A DNA stretch of 64,000 nt from Aestuariibaculum marinum (GTDB lineage Bacteria > Bacteroidota > Bacteroidia > Flavobacteriales > Flavobacteriaceae), in NCBI RefSeq assembly GCF_014596975.1, contig NZ_JACVXD010000001.1, positions 368,928 through 432,927 of the forward strand. The letters are read 5' to 3'. The notes under the pieces are model-generated. The model was given only the letters and a program-made list of their open reading frames with translations, was not told the origin of the DNA and did no database searches. Shown in pieces: positions 34,040-44,023 of the stretch (positions are counted from its first letter, which is position 1; each line of letters begins with the position of its first letter). A program made the translations under genes and the position numbers.

Positions 34040-34621
34040 TTATAGTTCTAAAAAGTTTTTTAAAATTTGTTCTCCAGCTAAGCTACTCTTTTCCGGATGA
34101 AACTGCACGCCGTAAAAGTTTTTATGTTGCAAAGCCGAAGCATAGTTTAAACCATAATCTGTGGTTGCAATGGTTTCAGGGCAATGTTCAGCATAATAAC
34201 TATGCACTAAATACATATATTCCTTTTCTTTAATGCCTTTGAATAATTTAGATTTCAGCTCTTTAATAATATTCCAACCCATTTGAGGCACTTTAACGGG
34301 GTTGTCAAAACGTTTTACAACCGTTTTAAACACACCAAGCCCCTTAGTATTCCCTTCTTCGGTGAATTCACAAAGCAACTGCATCCCTAAGCAAATCCCT
34401 AAAACCGGTTGTTTTAATTTAGGGATGAGTTGATCTAATCCTGTTTCCTTAAGCATGGCCATAGCACTACTAGCCTCTCCTACACCAGGAAATATGATTT
34501 TATCGGCAGCAAGAATTTCTTCAGGATTGTTTGATAATATGGCATCAACACCCAGTCGCTTAAAAGCAAACTGAATACTTTTAATGTTTCCTGCTCCGTA
34601 ATTTATTATAACTAATTTCAT
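34040..34621 (-). CDS. hisH: Imidazole glycerol phosphate synthase, glutaminase subunit
   Basis: The 193-residue class I amidotransferase has the catalytic Cys in [10 protein letters not shown] (about residue 77) and the His-Glu pair in GVQFHPEKS (about 171-179). It supplies ammonia to HisF. Its ATG follows the hisB stop directly, with no intervening base. Confidence 0.97.
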   Translation of the reverse strand: MKLVIINYGAGNIKSIQFAFKRLGVDAILSNNPEEILAADKIIFPGVGEASSAMAMLKETGLDQLIPKLKQPVLGICLGMQLLCEFTEEGNTKGLGVFKTVVKRFDNPVKVPQMGWNIIKELKSKLFKGIKEKEYMYLVHSYYAEHCPETIATTDYGLNYASALQHKNFYGVQFHPEKSSLAGEQILKNFLEL

Positions 34622-35758
34622 TTATAACATTCCTTTGGTTGATGGTAAAAACATTTTATTTGAATCTCGTTTTACCGCCATTTTCATCGCTTTAGCAAAG
34701 GCTTTAAAAATACCTTCGATTTTGTGATGTTCATTTACCCCTTCGGCTTTTACATTTAAGTTGCATTTAGCTCCATCAGTAAACGATTTAAACAAGTGAA
34801 AGAACATTTCGGTTGGCATATCGCCTATTTTTTCACGTTTAAATTCGGCATCCCACTCTAACCAGTTACGTCCACCAAAATCTACAGCGACCTGAGCCAA
34901 ACAATCATCCATTGGTAAACAGAAACCATAACGTTCAATGCCTAATTTATTACCAAGCGCTTTACTAAATACTTCTCCTAAAGCAATCATGGTGTCTTCA
35001 ATGGTGTGATGCTCATCAACCTCTAAATCGCCATCGACTTTAATCGTCAAATCCATAGCACCATGACGACCGATCTGATCTAACATATGATCGAAAAATG
35101 ACAAACCGGTATCGATATCGTTTTTACCTGAACCGTCTAAATTCAGCTTGATATAAATCTTGGTTTCATTCGTGTTTCTGGTAATTTCAGCTATACGATC
35201 CTTCAGTTTTAAAAACTCGTAAATCTCTTTCCAATCGGTAGACGTTAAGGCTATGGCATCATATATTTCCTGTTTTGATGTTTCTATTTCATCTGCTCCA
35301 AGATTCGGGTCTTCAGAAAGATAAATCCCTTTTGCTCCAAGATTCTTTGCCAATTCCATATCGGTAATACGATCACCTAATACAAAAGAATTTTCTAAAT
35401 CATAATCTTCAGAAAAATATTTGGTTAATAAGCCGGTTCTTGGCTTACGCGTTGGTGCATTCTCATGAGGAAAGGTTTTATCAATGTGTATATCAGCAAA
35501 CTCAATTCCTTCTTTAGCAAAAGCATTTATAATTTTATTTTGTGCCGGCCAGAAGGTATCCTCAGGAAATGAATCGGTTCCTAAGCCATCCTGATTGGTT
35601 ACCATAACCAGTTCGTAATCTAATTCACTGGCGATTTTAGCCATATATTGAAATACTTTTGGATAGAACTCCAATTTCTTTAAACTATCTAACTGATAAT
35701 CTACAGGTGGCTCTAAAACCAATGTACCATCGCGGTCTATAAATAATACTTTTTTCAT
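34622..35758 (-). CDS. hisB: Histidinol-phosphatase/imidazoleglycerol-phosphate dehydratase
   Basis: I place the start at 35758 ([12 protein letters not shown]), 378 residues. A longer reading would run back into hisC with 26 unrelated residues. The N-terminal HAD phosphatase (1-165) has FIDRDGT and a zinc-site region; the C-terminal IGP dehydratase (about 175-378) has [11 protein letters not shown] and DEHHTIEDT metal ligands. The bifunctional form is typical of Bacteroidetes and enterobacteria. Its start overlaps the hisC stop by one base. Confidence 0.96.
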   Translation of the reverse strand: MKKVLFIDRDGTLVLEPPVDYQLDSLKKLEFYPKVFQYMAKIASELDYELVMVTNQDGLGTDSFPEDTFWPAQNKIINAFAKEGIEFADIHIDKTFPHENAPTRKPRTGLLTKYFSEDYDLENSFVLGDRITDMELAKNLGAKGIYLSEDPNLGADEIETSKQEIYDAIALTSTDWKEIYEFLKLKDRIAEITRNTNETKIYIKLNLDGSGKNDIDTGLSFFDHMLDQIGRHGAMDLTIKVDGDLEVDEHHTIEDTMIALGEVFSKALGNKLGIERYGFCLPMDDCLAQVAVDFGGRNWLEWDAEFKREKIGDMPTEMFFHLFKSFTDGAKCNLNVKAEGVNEHHKIEGIFKAFAKAMKMAVKRDSNKMFLPSTKGML

Positions 35759-36792
35759 TATATAGATTTTAAGGTATCTATTAATATTTTGTTTTCGGTT
35801 GGGGTTCCAACCGTTAATCTTAAGGTGTTTACGCAACCCGGTTGCGTGGTTCGGTTTCGAATAACGATGCCTTTTTCAATGAGCTGATTATAACGTTTAT
35901 TGGCATCATCAACTTTTACCAATACAAAATTGGCATCGGTTGGGTAAATGTTAGAAATGTAATTAACAGATTGTAATGCTTTTACTAATTTTTCTCTTTC
36001 CGAAAGAATATCCTGAATCTGATTTGTAGCTATATCTTTTACACTTAGTAATTCAATAGCCTTTTTCTGAGTCAACTCATTGATGTTGTATGGCGGTTTT
36101 ATAGCATTTAACACTGAAATTATTTCAGTCGATGCATAACATATTCCTAAGCGGATTCCTGCCATAGCATAAGCTTTAGAAACCGTTTGAGTAACAATTA
36201 AATTAGGGTACAAGTCTAATTTAGACACCCAGCTTTCTTCTTTTGAAAAGTCGATGTAAGCTTCGTCAATAACGACAATTCCTTGAAATTCTGAAACTAA
36301 TTTTTCAATAGCCTGAGCATTAAAGCTATTGCCTGATGGATTGTTTGGTGAACAAATAAACAACAGTTTACTGTTCTCGTCTACAACGCTTAAAATTTCA
36401 TCAACTTTTGGTTGAAAATTTGCATCTAAGTTAACTTTCTTAATACCAATGGCGTTTAAATTAGCTAACACCTCATACATTCCGTATGTTGGTGGTAAGG
36501 TAATGACATTATCCTGATTAGGTTCACAAAACGCTCTGTAAATCAAATCTAACACTTCATCGCTTCCATTTCCGAACATGATATTTTTCGTTGGCACACC
36601 TTTTATTTCTGACCAAAGCGATTTTAAAGCGCGTTGTAACGGATCTGGATACCGGTTAACCCCATTCTCAAACGGATTTTCGTTAGCGTCTAAAAACACC
36701 ATATTATCAGTAGCGCCCTGAAACTCATCACGAGCAGAAGAATACGGCTTTAGCGCCTTAATGGTCGGTCTTAATAACTCTTTTATATCCAT
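35758..36792 (-). CDS. hisC: Histidinol-phosphate aminotransferase
   Basis: The 344-residue fold-type I PLP enzyme has the Lys in [14 protein letters not shown] (about 212-225), plus SPNNPSGN and VIDEAYIDF contacts. It transaminates imidazole-acetol phosphate. Its stop overlaps the hisB ATG (TAATG), and its ATG overlaps the hisD stop by one base. Confidence 0.97.
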   Translation of the reverse strand: MDIKELLRPTIKALKPYSSARDEFQGATDNMVFLDANENPFENGVNRYPDPLQRALKSLWSEIKGVPTKNIMFGNGSDEVLDLIYRAFCEPNQDNVITLPPTYGMYEVLANLNAIGIKKVNLDANFQPKVDEILSVVDENSKLLFICSPNNPSGNSFNAQAIEKLVSEFQGIVVIDEAYIDFSKEESWVSKLDLYPNLIVTQTVSKAYAMAGIRLGICYASTEIISVLNAIKPPYNINELTQKKAIELLSVKDIATNQIQDILSEREKLVKALQSVNYISNIYPTDANFVLVKVDDANKRYNQLIEKGIVIRNRTTQPGCVNTLRLTVGTPTENKILIDTLKSI

Positions 36793-38075
36793 TATTCTAT
36801 ATCCTTTAATCGAATTGACACTGCGTTTTTATGGGCTTGCAATCCTTCTGCTTCCGCCATTTGCTCGATAGTGTTTCCAATATTCAGCAAGCCTTCTTTA
36901 GAAATTTTTTGAAACGTCATACTCTTTTGGAAACTATCTAAATTGACTCCAGAATACGCTTTTGAAAAACCGTTGGTTGGTAAAGTATGATTGGTTCCAG
37001 AAGCGTAATCACCCGCACTTTCTGGCGTGTAATCACCGATAAATACAGAACCCGCATTTGCAATTCCATTTATATAAAACTCTTCATTTTTAGTGCAAAT
37101 AATAAAGTGCTCTGGTCCATATTCATTAATTAACTCTAAAGCAACGTCATCACTTTCAACATAAATCAGTTTCGAATTCGCGATGGATTTTTCAGCTATT
37201 GCTTTACGCGGAAGCACATTAAGTTGTTGTTCAACTTCTTCAGATACTTTTTCAATGACATCTTTAGACGTTGATACTAAAATTACCTGACTATCCGTAC
37301 CATGTTCTGCCTGACTTAGTAAATCTGACGCGATGTAAGCTGGGTTTCCCGTTTTATCAGCAACAACAAGTAATTCACTTGGTCCTGCAGGCATATCGAT
37401 AGCTACACCAAATTTAGTAGCTAGCTGCTTTGCAACAGTTACAAACTGGTTTCCTGGTCCGAAAATTTTATAAACTTGAGGTATAATCTCCGTTCCAAAG
37501 GTTAAGCCTGCAATCGCCTGAATACCACCAGCTTTTACAATTTTAGTCACCCCACAAAGTTGTGCCGCAAATAAAATTTCGTTAGCTAATTTTCCTTCTT
37601 TGTTAGGTGGTGAACATAAAACAATCTCTTTACATCCCGCAATTTGAGCTGGAACAGCCAACATTAATACTGTTGAAAATAGTGGAGCCGTTCCACCAGG
37701 AATATACAACCCTACTTTTTGTATAGGTCTTTTTTCCTGCCAACAAACTACTCCGTCTGCAGTTTCAACTTTAAGCTTGGATGTTTTTTGAGCGGCATGA
37801 AAGGCTTCAATATTTTGCTTCGCCTGAACTATTGCTTGCTTCAAATCTTTAGAAACCGCATTAACAGCATCTTCTATTTCAATTTCAGTAACAACATTTG
37901 AATCTAGATTTACACCATCAAATTGTTGTGTATACTTTTTAATAGCAACATCCCCTTCCTGACGAATTTCGTTAAATATTTTATTTACAGTAGCTTCAAT
38001 ATCATCAACAGTCTGCGTCGGTCGTTTTAAAACTTCTGCCCACTCTGATTTTTCAGGGTTACTAATTATCTTCAT
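36792..38075 (-). CDS. hisD: Histidinol dehydrogenase
   Basis: The 427-residue zinc enzyme oxidises histidinol to histidine in two steps. Signatures are the central YIPGGTAPLFSTVLMLAVPAQIAG, ASDLLSQAEHGTDSQ with zinc and catalytic residues, and GPEHFI further on. It starts 11 bp after hisG. Confidence 0.97.
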   Translation of the reverse strand: MKIISNPEKSEWAEVLKRPTQTVDDIEATVNKIFNEIRQEGDVAIKKYTQQFDGVNLDSNVVTEIEIEDAVNAVSKDLKQAIVQAKQNIEAFHAAQKTSKLKVETADGVVCWQEKRPIQKVGLYIPGGTAPLFSTVLMLAVPAQIAGCKEIVLCSPPNKEGKLANEILFAAQLCGVTKIVKAGGIQAIAGLTFGTEIIPQVYKIFGPGNQFVTVAKQLATKFGVAIDMPAGPSELLVVADKTGNPAYIASDLLSQAEHGTDSQVILVSTSKDVIEKVSEEVEQQLNVLPRKAIAEKSIANSKLIYVESDDVALELINEYGPEHFIICTKNEEFYINGIANAGSVFIGDYTPESAGDYASGTNHTLPTNGFSKAYSGVNLDSFQKSMTFQKISKEGLLNIGNTIEQMAEAEGLQAHKNAVSIRLKDIE

Positions 38076-38086
38076 AATATTGAGAA

Positions 38087-38944
38087 TTAAAGTACCATTT
38101 TTTCAATAGGACAAACCAAAATACCTTGTGCACCCTTTGCTTTTAGCTCATCAATAACATCCCAAAATTCATTTTTACTAATTACCGAGTGTATTGAACT
38201 CCAGCCTTCCTGAGCCAAAGGTAAAACCGTTGGACTTTTCATTCCTGGCAGCACATTAATAATATCCTGAACTTTATCGTTTGGTGCGTTTAGTAATACG
38301 TATTTTGACTCTCTTCCTTTTAAAACCGACTGGATTCTAAATTGAATCTTATCTAAAATAGCCTGTTTTTCTTCACTTAAAACAGGAGACACAGCTAAAA
38401 CCGCTTCAGATTTTAATAAGGTTTCCACCTCTTTTAAATTGTTTTTAAACAGTGTACTTCCACTTGAAACAATATCGCAGATTGCTTCTGAAAGCCCAAT
38501 ATTTGGGGCAATTTCAACCGATCCGTTAATGATATGAATATTAGCAGAAACACCTTTAAGATCTAGATATTTTTGTACCGTATTCGGGTAAGATGTGGCA
38601 ATACGCTTTCCTTCTAAATCGGTAAGACCGTTGTATTTCATAGATTTTGGCACAGCAATGCAAACACGACACGTTGAAAAACCAAGTTTTTCTGCAACAC
38701 CAATACCTTCCCCTTTTTCAATCAATACATTTTCGCCTATAATAGCTGCATCAACCACACCATCTTTTAGGTATTGGGGAATATCTCCATTCCTTAAATA
38801 AAATACCTCTACTGGAAAGTTGCGAGCAGAAGCTTTTAATTGATCTTTTCCGTTGTCGATAGAAATACCAATGTTTTTTAGTAATTCCATAGATTCGTCG
38901 TGTAGACGACCAGATTTTTGAACTGCAATTCGTAATTTACTCAT
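38087..38944 (-). CDS. hisG: ATP phosphoribosyltransferase (long form)
   Basis: The 285-residue HisG is the long form with a C-terminal ACT-like regulatory domain (about 210-285) that mediates histidine feedback. The start is MSKLRIAVQKSGRL, and the PRPP loop region is DIVSSGSTLFKNNL. It commits ATP and PRPP to histidine synthesis. It is the first gene of the operon and lies directly behind the leader and terminator at 38988-39106. Confidence 0.97.
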   Translation of the reverse strand: MSKLRIAVQKSGRLHDESMELLKNIGISIDNGKDQLKASARNFPVEVFYLRNGDIPQYLKDGVVDAAIIGENVLIEKGEGIGVAEKLGFSTCRVCIAVPKSMKYNGLTDLEGKRIATSYPNTVQKYLDLKGVSANIHIINGSVEIAPNIGLSEAICDIVSSGSTLFKNNLKEVETLLKSEAVLAVSPVLSEEKQAILDKIQFRIQSVLKGRESKYVLLNAPNDKVQDIINVLPGMKSPTVLPLAQEGWSSIHSVISKNEFWDVIDELKAKGAQGILVCPIEKMVL

Positions 38945-38987
38945 TAGTTTGTTTTTCTGAGTTTAAGACAATAGTTGGTTTTTAAAT

Positions 38988-39018
38988 AAAAAACCCGCTT
39001 GATTGTCTCAAACGGGTT
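38988..39018 (-). terminator. Attenuator terminator of the his leader
   Basis: In minus-strand RNA, AACCCG (39018-39013) pairs with CGGGTT (38997-38992), with an inner UGA/UCA stem, followed by a T run. It lies between the leader-peptide stop and hisG, where an attenuator should be. Confidence 0.8.
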
Positions 39019-39049
39019 CTAAAATATGTTGAATTTATTCAATACATTT

Positions 39050-39106
39050 TCACTTCGCCTGAGAGCAAATTTGAAAATGATGATGATGATTTTGAATAAA
39101 TTTCAT
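39050..39106 (-). CDS. hisL: his operon leader peptide (HisL-like)
   Basis: An 18-codon ORF reads MKFIQNHHHHFQICSQAK, with four consecutive His codons (CAT) at positions 7-10. It is on the operon strand, 32 bp before the terminator stem and 105 bp before hisG. This is the classic histidine attenuation layout: stalling at the His codons when charged tRNA-His is scarce would favour readthrough. The sequence is unlike enteric HisL, so I assign the role by layout, not by homology. Confidence 0.85.
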   Translation of the reverse strand: MKFIQNHHHHFQICSQAK

Positions 39107-39127
39107 TAAAATTTCGTTTTGTTTTCA

Positions 39128-39160
39128 CAAATATTTGAAATAAAAACTATTAATTCCAAA
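39128..39160 (-). promoter_or_regulatory. Candidate promoter of the his operon
   Basis: Read on the minus strand: TTTG (39160-39157), 21 bp, then AATATTTG (39135-39128), which matches TAnnTTTG at 7 of 8 positions. A transcript starting near 39120 would have about 15 bases before the hisL ATG. Confidence 0.5.
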
Positions 39161-39269
39161 TAATGCGATTATTTTTTTTCAGTATTTAATATTTAAAAGT
39201 TTTCACAACATTCTTTTAATTAAAATTCAAAATTAAAAGACAATGTTAAATAATCTATTAAATAGCCTT

Positions 39270-40085
39270 TTATTGATTTCCTAAAATGATAGGCATACCG
39301 CTATCTCCCGAACCAATAACAATCACTTTACTATTTGGCGATTCCGACAACTTAACTGTTGCTTCAATACCTTTGTCCTGAAGAATTTTATCGGTTAATG
39401 AAGCGCTTAAAATTCTGTTTGCATCAGCCTTTCCCTGAGCTTCAATAATCACTTTTTCGGCTTCTTTTTGAGCAGTCACTAAACGGAACTCATATTCTAA
39501 AGACTCTTGCTCTTGTTTTAATTTACGCTCAATAGCGTCTTTAATTGTTGGAGGCAAGGTTACATCGCGAACTAAAACCTCGTTTAATTGGATATACTGA
39601 TCATCCACAATTTTTTGAGTTTCTTCAAATATTTCCTGCTGAATTGCATCACGTTTACTGGAATACAATTGCTCTGGTGTATAACGACCTACAACACTTC
39701 TTGCCGCAGACCGAATTGCAGGCAGCAGTACACGATCTATATATTGCTCACTTTTTTCCTGATGAAGTTTGCCTAACTGATTGTATTTAGGCTGAAACCA
39801 TACAGATGCTTCCAATTTAATATCTAATCCGTTAGATGATAATACATTCATTTTTTCCAACTTCTCCTGCTGACGCACTTCATAAACAAACACTTTATTC
39901 CAAGGCGCAACAATGTGAAATCCTTCTTCTAAAGGTGGCTCATCGGTAACTACACCACCTCCAAATGTTTTATATAATACACCCGCCTCCCCGGAACCAA
40001 TGGTTACGGCTGATTTAGACAATACGACAATAATTATGATTGCTATAACAACTATAGGCAATGCTATTTTTGGCAATTTTTCCAT
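39270..40085 (-). CDS. SPFH/prohibitin-family membrane protein
   Basis: The 271-residue protein has one N-terminal transmembrane helix (about 8-26, ALPIVVIAIIIIVVLSK), an SPFH domain (27-200) with SGEAGVLYKTFGGGV and VGRYTPEQLYSSKRDAIQ, and a helical C-terminal part (DAIERKLKQEQESLEYE). Prohibitin/HflC-like proteins scaffold membrane microdomains and regulate FtsH proteases. It follows the vWA membrane-protein gene with a 13-bp gap on the same strand. Confidence 0.9.
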   Translation of the reverse strand: MEKLPKIALPIVVIAIIIIVVLSKSAVTIGSGEAGVLYKTFGGGVVTDEPPLEEGFHIVAPWNKVFVYEVRQQEKLEKMNVLSSNGLDIKLEASVWFQPKYNQLGKLHQEKSEQYIDRVLLPAIRSAARSVVGRYTPEQLYSSKRDAIQQEIFEETQKIVDDQYIQLNEVLVRDVTLPPTIKDAIERKLKQEQESLEYEFRLVTAQKEAEKVIIEAQGKADANRILSASLTDKILQDKGIEATVKLSESPNSKVIVIGSGDSGMPIILGNQ

Positions 40086-40098
40086 TATTTATTTTAGT

Positions 40099-42132
40099 TT
40101 AAATTAATCCGTTATATTTTCTTAAAAACCACTCAGCGCTTAAACTTAAGGCTATAATGATCAATAAATATTTCCAATCTATTAAAGGTAAGCTATTTTT
40201 ATGGCTTTTTTGAATCGCGCTATACCTTGAATCACTTAGTAAATCATTAACTAAATCATTAGTATCTGCAATAAAATAAGCCTTACCAGAACTATTAGTA
40301 GCTAAATTTTGAAGTTTTGTTACATCGGCATTTAAAAATTGTTGCTCCACATTATATTCGAGAATCGTAAAACTCCCTGATTTTGAGATATTGGCTTCTT
40401 CAGCCTCAACCGTAAAAGTATATTCAGAAGGTGGCAAACTACTCAAATTCACCTCGTAATTATTTCCTTTAAGTATAAGCGGAAATGTTTTAGATTCATT
40501 AGATTCTTTATTTATTACCGTTATATTTAGAGTTTCACGTTCATCAAAAACATAATTCTTATCGAAATACTCAGCGGTTATAATAACACCTCCGGAACCA
40601 TTGTAAAACGACTGATAGTCGACATTTAACCTACTTTTTAACTTATTGGAGGCTAAATATTGAATCAATTTATTAAAGAAATTATCGAAACCGTTAAAGG
40701 ATTTGGATTCAACATAACTCTGGGCACGCCACTGCCAAATATTTTCACCTAATAACAAGGCTTCTCGTCTCCCCTGTGTTTCAAAAGTTCCCAACAATGG
40801 CTCTCCAACATCTATACCGTTAAGGTTCTTTTGTAAAATGGTTTCAAAGGGCACCAAAGTAATCAAAGAACTATAATAAGAATGCAATGGAGGAAAAGTT
40901 TCGAAGGAAATATCATCAACCAAAAACGGTGTATAGTTCTTATCTAGAACAGCTTGATAATCCTCCGTATTATAAGTAATTTCAAATTCATAACTTTTGG
41001 TGATATTGTTTAAAAATTCGATATCGGTCTTAGGTCCAACAATAACAAATCTATTTTTATTCTCAGCATCCAATTGTTCAATTAACTCTTTAAACTTGGT
41101 GTTTGGTTGATACAATATAATTAATTGAAAATCATTTATTTCATCTAAAATTGAATTAGGATTAAAAAGCGAAACTGAACGTTGCTCATTACTTTCAATA
41201 CTCTTTTTTAAGGCTCCTAAATCAGGATGAACAATATCACTAACAATAGCTACTTTCGTTTTTTGATCTATAACTTCAACCGCAAAATTTTTAGAATTGT
41301 TTATCTTGTTTTTTTCCGAATCCAAAGATTTTAATGTTGCATTATAGGCTTGCACACCAACCTGATTTGCTGGTAAGGTGAATTTGATAATTTTAGAATT
41401 ATTTTCTTTCGAAAAATTAACGGTTTCTGAATACACAACTGCACTTCCTCGCGTTACACTAAAATCAGATTTTACCGACCCATTACCATTATACACTAAA
41501 ATAGTTTCTACTGGAAATTTATTTTTTAAATAGGCATACTTATTTACATTAAGTTGTTGAATTTTTAAATCGGTGTAAGTTATTGTATCTCCTAAAACAA
41601 CAGGGTAAATAGGTTGTTTATAATTCATATAATCAAATTCATAGTTGTTACCATAAGTTTGATTACCATCTGTTATTAGTATTGTAGGCGCTGTACTTTG
41701 TTTATAAATTTCTGATAACTGAGAGAATACGTTACTTATATTTGTTTCTTTCTCATTAAAAGAAAGCGAATCTGAAGGGTTTAAACGATTACCAAAGTTA
41801 TAAACACTTAAATTGAATTTATCACTTAACTTACTGTTATTCTTTATTTGATTGAAGAGTGTTTTTACTTCTTCGTCATGACCTAAATATTCTACGGAAG
41901 CTGAATTATCAATCGCAATGACCAAGTTTGGCTTTTCTACCGATAAAACAACTTGCTCAAATTTAGGGTTGATTAGCAATAAAAGAATCGAAAAAATAGT
42001 TGTGAAGCGTAGAAACAAAAAAAGCATGTTCAATTTAGACATGCCTTTTTTGTTTTTATAATACTGAAATCCTGCTATCAATAAAGCAGCAATTCCAGAA
42101 ATTATGATGTATACCAGAGTTTCAGAACTCAT
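40099..42132 (-). CDS. vWA-like membrane protein (large, BatA-like)
   Basis: The 677-residue protein has two N-terminal helices (about 5-22 and 33-60), a vWA-like core with the metal-site-like motif IAIDNSASVEY near 81-91, a long extracytoplasmic region, and a C-terminal helix (WKYLLIIIALSLSAEWFL). This is the layout of Bacteroidetes vWA membrane proteins such as BatA-like or gliding-associated ones. Function is unknown. It overlaps no neighbour and is likely co-transcribed with the SPFH gene and fabG. Confidence 0.78.
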   Translation of the reverse strand: MSSETLVYIIISGIAALLIAGFQYYKNKKGMSKLNMLFLFLRFTTIFSILLLLINPKFEQVVLSVEKPNLVIAIDNSASVEYLGHDEEVKTLFNQIKNNSKLSDKFNLSVYNFGNRLNPSDSLSFNEKETNISNVFSQLSEIYKQSTAPTILITDGNQTYGNNYEFDYMNYKQPIYPVVLGDTITYTDLKIQQLNVNKYAYLKNKFPVETILVYNGNGSVKSDFSVTRGSAVVYSETVNFSKENNSKIIKFTLPANQVGVQAYNATLKSLDSEKNKINNSKNFAVEVIDQKTKVAIVSDIVHPDLGALKKSIESNEQRSVSLFNPNSILDEINDFQLIILYQPNTKFKELIEQLDAENKNRFVIVGPKTDIEFLNNITKSYEFEITYNTEDYQAVLDKNYTPFLVDDISFETFPPLHSYYSSLITLVPFETILQKNLNGIDVGEPLLGTFETQGRREALLLGENIWQWRAQSYVESKSFNGFDNFFNKLIQYLASNKLKSRLNVDYQSFYNGSGGVIITAEYFDKNYVFDERETLNITVINKESNESKTFPLILKGNNYEVNLSSLPPSEYTFTVEAEEANISKSGSFTILEYNVEQQFLNADVTKLQNLATNSSGKAYFIADTNDLVNDLLSDSRYSAIQKSHKNSLPLIDWKYLLIIIALSLSAEWFLRKYNGLI

Positions 42133-42158
42133 TAATTTACATAAAGTTTAAAAGTGAG

Positions 42159-42178
42159 ATTTCCGCAGTAGCGGAAAT
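42159..42178. repeat. Perfect palindrome between fabG and the vWA gene
   Basis: ATTTCCGC (42159-42166), loop AGTA, GCGGAAAT (42171-42178). The 8-bp stem with a tetraloop and high local GC stands out from the AT-rich context and lies 5 bp after the fabG stop. T richness after it on the minus strand is weak. I recall similar TTCCGC-GCGGAA palindromes between genes in other flavobacteria. Confidence 0.55.
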
Positions 42179-42183
42179 GGAAA

Positions 42184-42930
42184 TTAAGTTAACATTCCAC
42201 CGTCAACGTTTAACGTTTGGCCTGTAACGTATGCACTCATATCACTAGCTAAGAACACACACACATTAGCGACGTCATCAGGAGTACCACCACGTTTTAA
42301 TGGGATACCAGCTCTCCAACCTTTAACCACTTCTTCGTCTAATTTAGCCGTCATTTCAGTTTCAATGAAACCAGGAGCAACTACGTTACTACGAATGTTT
42401 CTTGATCCTAATTCTAAAGCCACAGATTTAGAGAATCCGATGATTCCAGCTTTTGAAGCCGCATAGTTGGTTTGACCAGCATTACCTTTTACACCAACAA
42501 CAGAACTCATATTGATGATAGAACCCCCACGTTGCTTTAACATTGTGCGTTGTACAGCTTTAGTCATATTGAAAACCGACTTTAAGTTTACCTCAATGAC
42601 TGTGTCGAAATCCTCTTCGGAGATACGCATTAATAAGTTGTCTTTAGTAATCCCTGCATTGTTTACTAATACATCGATACTACCAAATTCCGCAACTACA
42701 TCTTCAGCCAGCTTTTGAGCCTCTTCAAAACTAGCTGCATTACTTTTATAACCTTTAGCTTTTACACCTAAATCGTTTAATTCTTTTTCAAGCTCGTTAG
42801 CCGCTTCTACAGACGAACTATATGTAAACGCAACATTAGCACCTTGTGCTGCAAAAACTTGCGCAATACCTTTACCAATACCTCTACTAGCTCCAGTGAT
42901 TATGGCGGTTTTACCTTCTAATAATTTCAT
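42184..42930 (-). CDS. fabG: 3-oxoacyl-[ACP] reductase
   Basis: The 248-residue short-chain dehydrogenase has TGASRGIGKGIA (12-23) for NADPH, NNAGIT, and the catalytic triad Ser143, Tyr156, Lys160 (NMSSVVG and YAASK). The length and the C-terminal MSAYVTGQTLNVDGG signature are those of FabG in fatty-acid elongation. It has its own promoter directly downstream of the sucD terminator. Confidence 0.95.
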   Translation of the reverse strand: MKLLEGKTAIITGASRGIGKGIAQVFAAQGANVAFTYSSSVEAANELEKELNDLGVKAKGYKSNAASFEEAQKLAEDVVAEFGSIDVLVNNAGITKDNLLMRISEEDFDTVIEVNLKSVFNMTKAVQRTMLKQRGGSIINMSSVVGVKGNAGQTNYAASKAGIIGFSKSVALELGSRNIRSNVVAPGFIETEMTAKLDEEVVKGWRAGIPLKRGGTPDDVANVCVFLASDMSAYVTGQTLNVDGGMLT

Positions 42931-42999
42931 TGTGATTAATTTATTTCTAAGCGACTCTTAAAGTAGAGTCCAAATGTTTTTTTCGTTAATTCCTTAATT

Positions 43000-43028
43000 C
43001 AAATATAACAAATACAAGTTGTAACAAA
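43000..43028 (-). promoter_or_regulatory. Promoter of fabG (TTTG-N17-TATATTTG)
   Basis: On the minus strand TTTG (43028-43025) and TATATTTG (43007-43000) are 17 bp apart, both perfect matches to the Bacteroidetes consensus. The -7 element lies 70 bp upstream of the fabG ATG and immediately downstream of the sucD terminator. Confidence 0.65.
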
Positions 43029-43030
43029 TA

Positions 43031-43060
43031 AAAAACCTCACAAATTATTGCGAGGTTTTT
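43031..43060 (-). terminator. Terminator of sucD
   Basis: AAAAACCTC (43031-43039) pairs with GAGGTTTTT (43052-43060) across a 12-base loop, 18 bp after the sucD stop on the minus strand. Confidence 0.85.
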
Positions 43061-43078
43061 ATGATATGTTTAGAGAGA

Positions 43079-43951
43079 TTATCCTAAAACTTCAGCAACC
43101 TTCTTACCTATTTCAGCTGGAGAATCCACTACGTGAATTCCACATTCTCTCATAATTTTCTTTTTAGCCTGAGCAGTGTCATCACTACCTCCTACAATAG
43201 CACCAGCGTGTCCCATTGTACGACCTGCTGGAGCAGTTTCACCAGCAATAAAACCAACAACAGGTTTTTTACTTCCGCTTTCTTTGTACCATTTTGCAGC
43301 GTCTGCTTCTAACTGACCTCCAATTTCACCAATCATAACCACAGCTTCTGTTGCTGGATCGTTGATTAATAATTCAACAGCTTCTTTTGTAGTTGTTCCA
43401 ATAATTGGATCTCCACCAATACCAATAGCTGTAGTGATACCTAAACCTTGTTTTCCAACTTGGTCTGCCGCTTCATACGTTAAAGTACCCGATTTAGAAA
43501 CAATACCTACTTTTCCTTGCTTAAATACAAATCCTGGCATGATACCAACTTTAGCTTCACCTGGGGTGATAACACCTGGACAGTTAGGACCAATTAAACG
43601 ACAGTCTTTATCTTTAATGTAGTTTGATGCCGTAATCATATCTGCAACAGGAATACCTTCAGTAATTGTGATAATTACTTTAATCCCTGCATCAGCAGCT
43701 TCCATAATCGCATCAGCAGCAAAAGCTGGCGGTACAAAAATAATAGTAGTATCGGCCCCTACCTGATCTACAGCGTCTTTTACTGTATTAAAAACAGGCT
43801 TGTCTAAGTGTGTTTGTCCTCCTTTACCTGGAGTAACACCGCCTACTACATTCGTTCCGTATTCAATCATTTGGCTTGCGTGGAAAGTACCTTCACTTCC
43901 AGTAAACCCTTGAACTATTATTTTTGAATCTTTGTTTACTAAAACACTCAT
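43079..43951 (-). CDS. sucD: Succinyl-CoA synthetase, alpha subunit
   Basis: The 290-residue subunit has the CoA-binding fold at the N-terminus ([33 protein letters not shown]) and the phospho-histidine loop [13 protein letters not shown] near 235-247. It interconverts succinyl-CoA and succinate with NTP formation in the TCA cycle. The beta subunit gene is not in the window. It is set apart from the lpx genes by its own candidate promoter. Confidence 0.97.
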   Translation of the reverse strand: MSVLVNKDSKIIVQGFTGSEGTFHASQMIEYGTNVVGGVTPGKGGQTHLDKPVFNTVKDAVDQVGADTTIIFVPPAFAADAIMEAADAGIKVIITITEGIPVADMITASNYIKDKDCRLIGPNCPGVITPGEAKVGIMPGFVFKQGKVGIVSKSGTLTYEAADQVGKQGLGITTAIGIGGDPIIGTTTKEAVELLINDPATEAVVMIGEIGGQLEADAAKWYKESGSKKPVVGFIAGETAPAGRTMGHAGAIVGGSDDTAQAKKKIMRECGIHVVDSPAEIGKKVAEVLG

Positions 43952-43980
43952 TTTTTCTTATTATTTTGAATAAAGCTGCA

Positions 43981-43988
43981 CAAAAATA
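43981..43988 (-). promoter_or_regulatory. Candidate -7 element TATTTTTG of sucD
   Basis: A perfect TAnnTTTG on the minus strand, 30 bp before the sucD ATG. A matching -33 TTTG is not obvious. Confidence 0.4.
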
Positions 43989-44023
43989 CATTTTTGAAAC
44001 ATACTTTCAGCAGCATTTTTAAT

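Noticed and set aside
35759..35836. A longer hisB start 26 codons upstream
   Set aside because: It would run into hisC coding DNA and adds residues not present in His[13 protein letters not shown] at 35758 is the conserved start.
43362..43622. An 86-codon plus-strand ORF inside sucD
   Set aside because: It is the antisense image of a conserved gene, with no promoter or family match.
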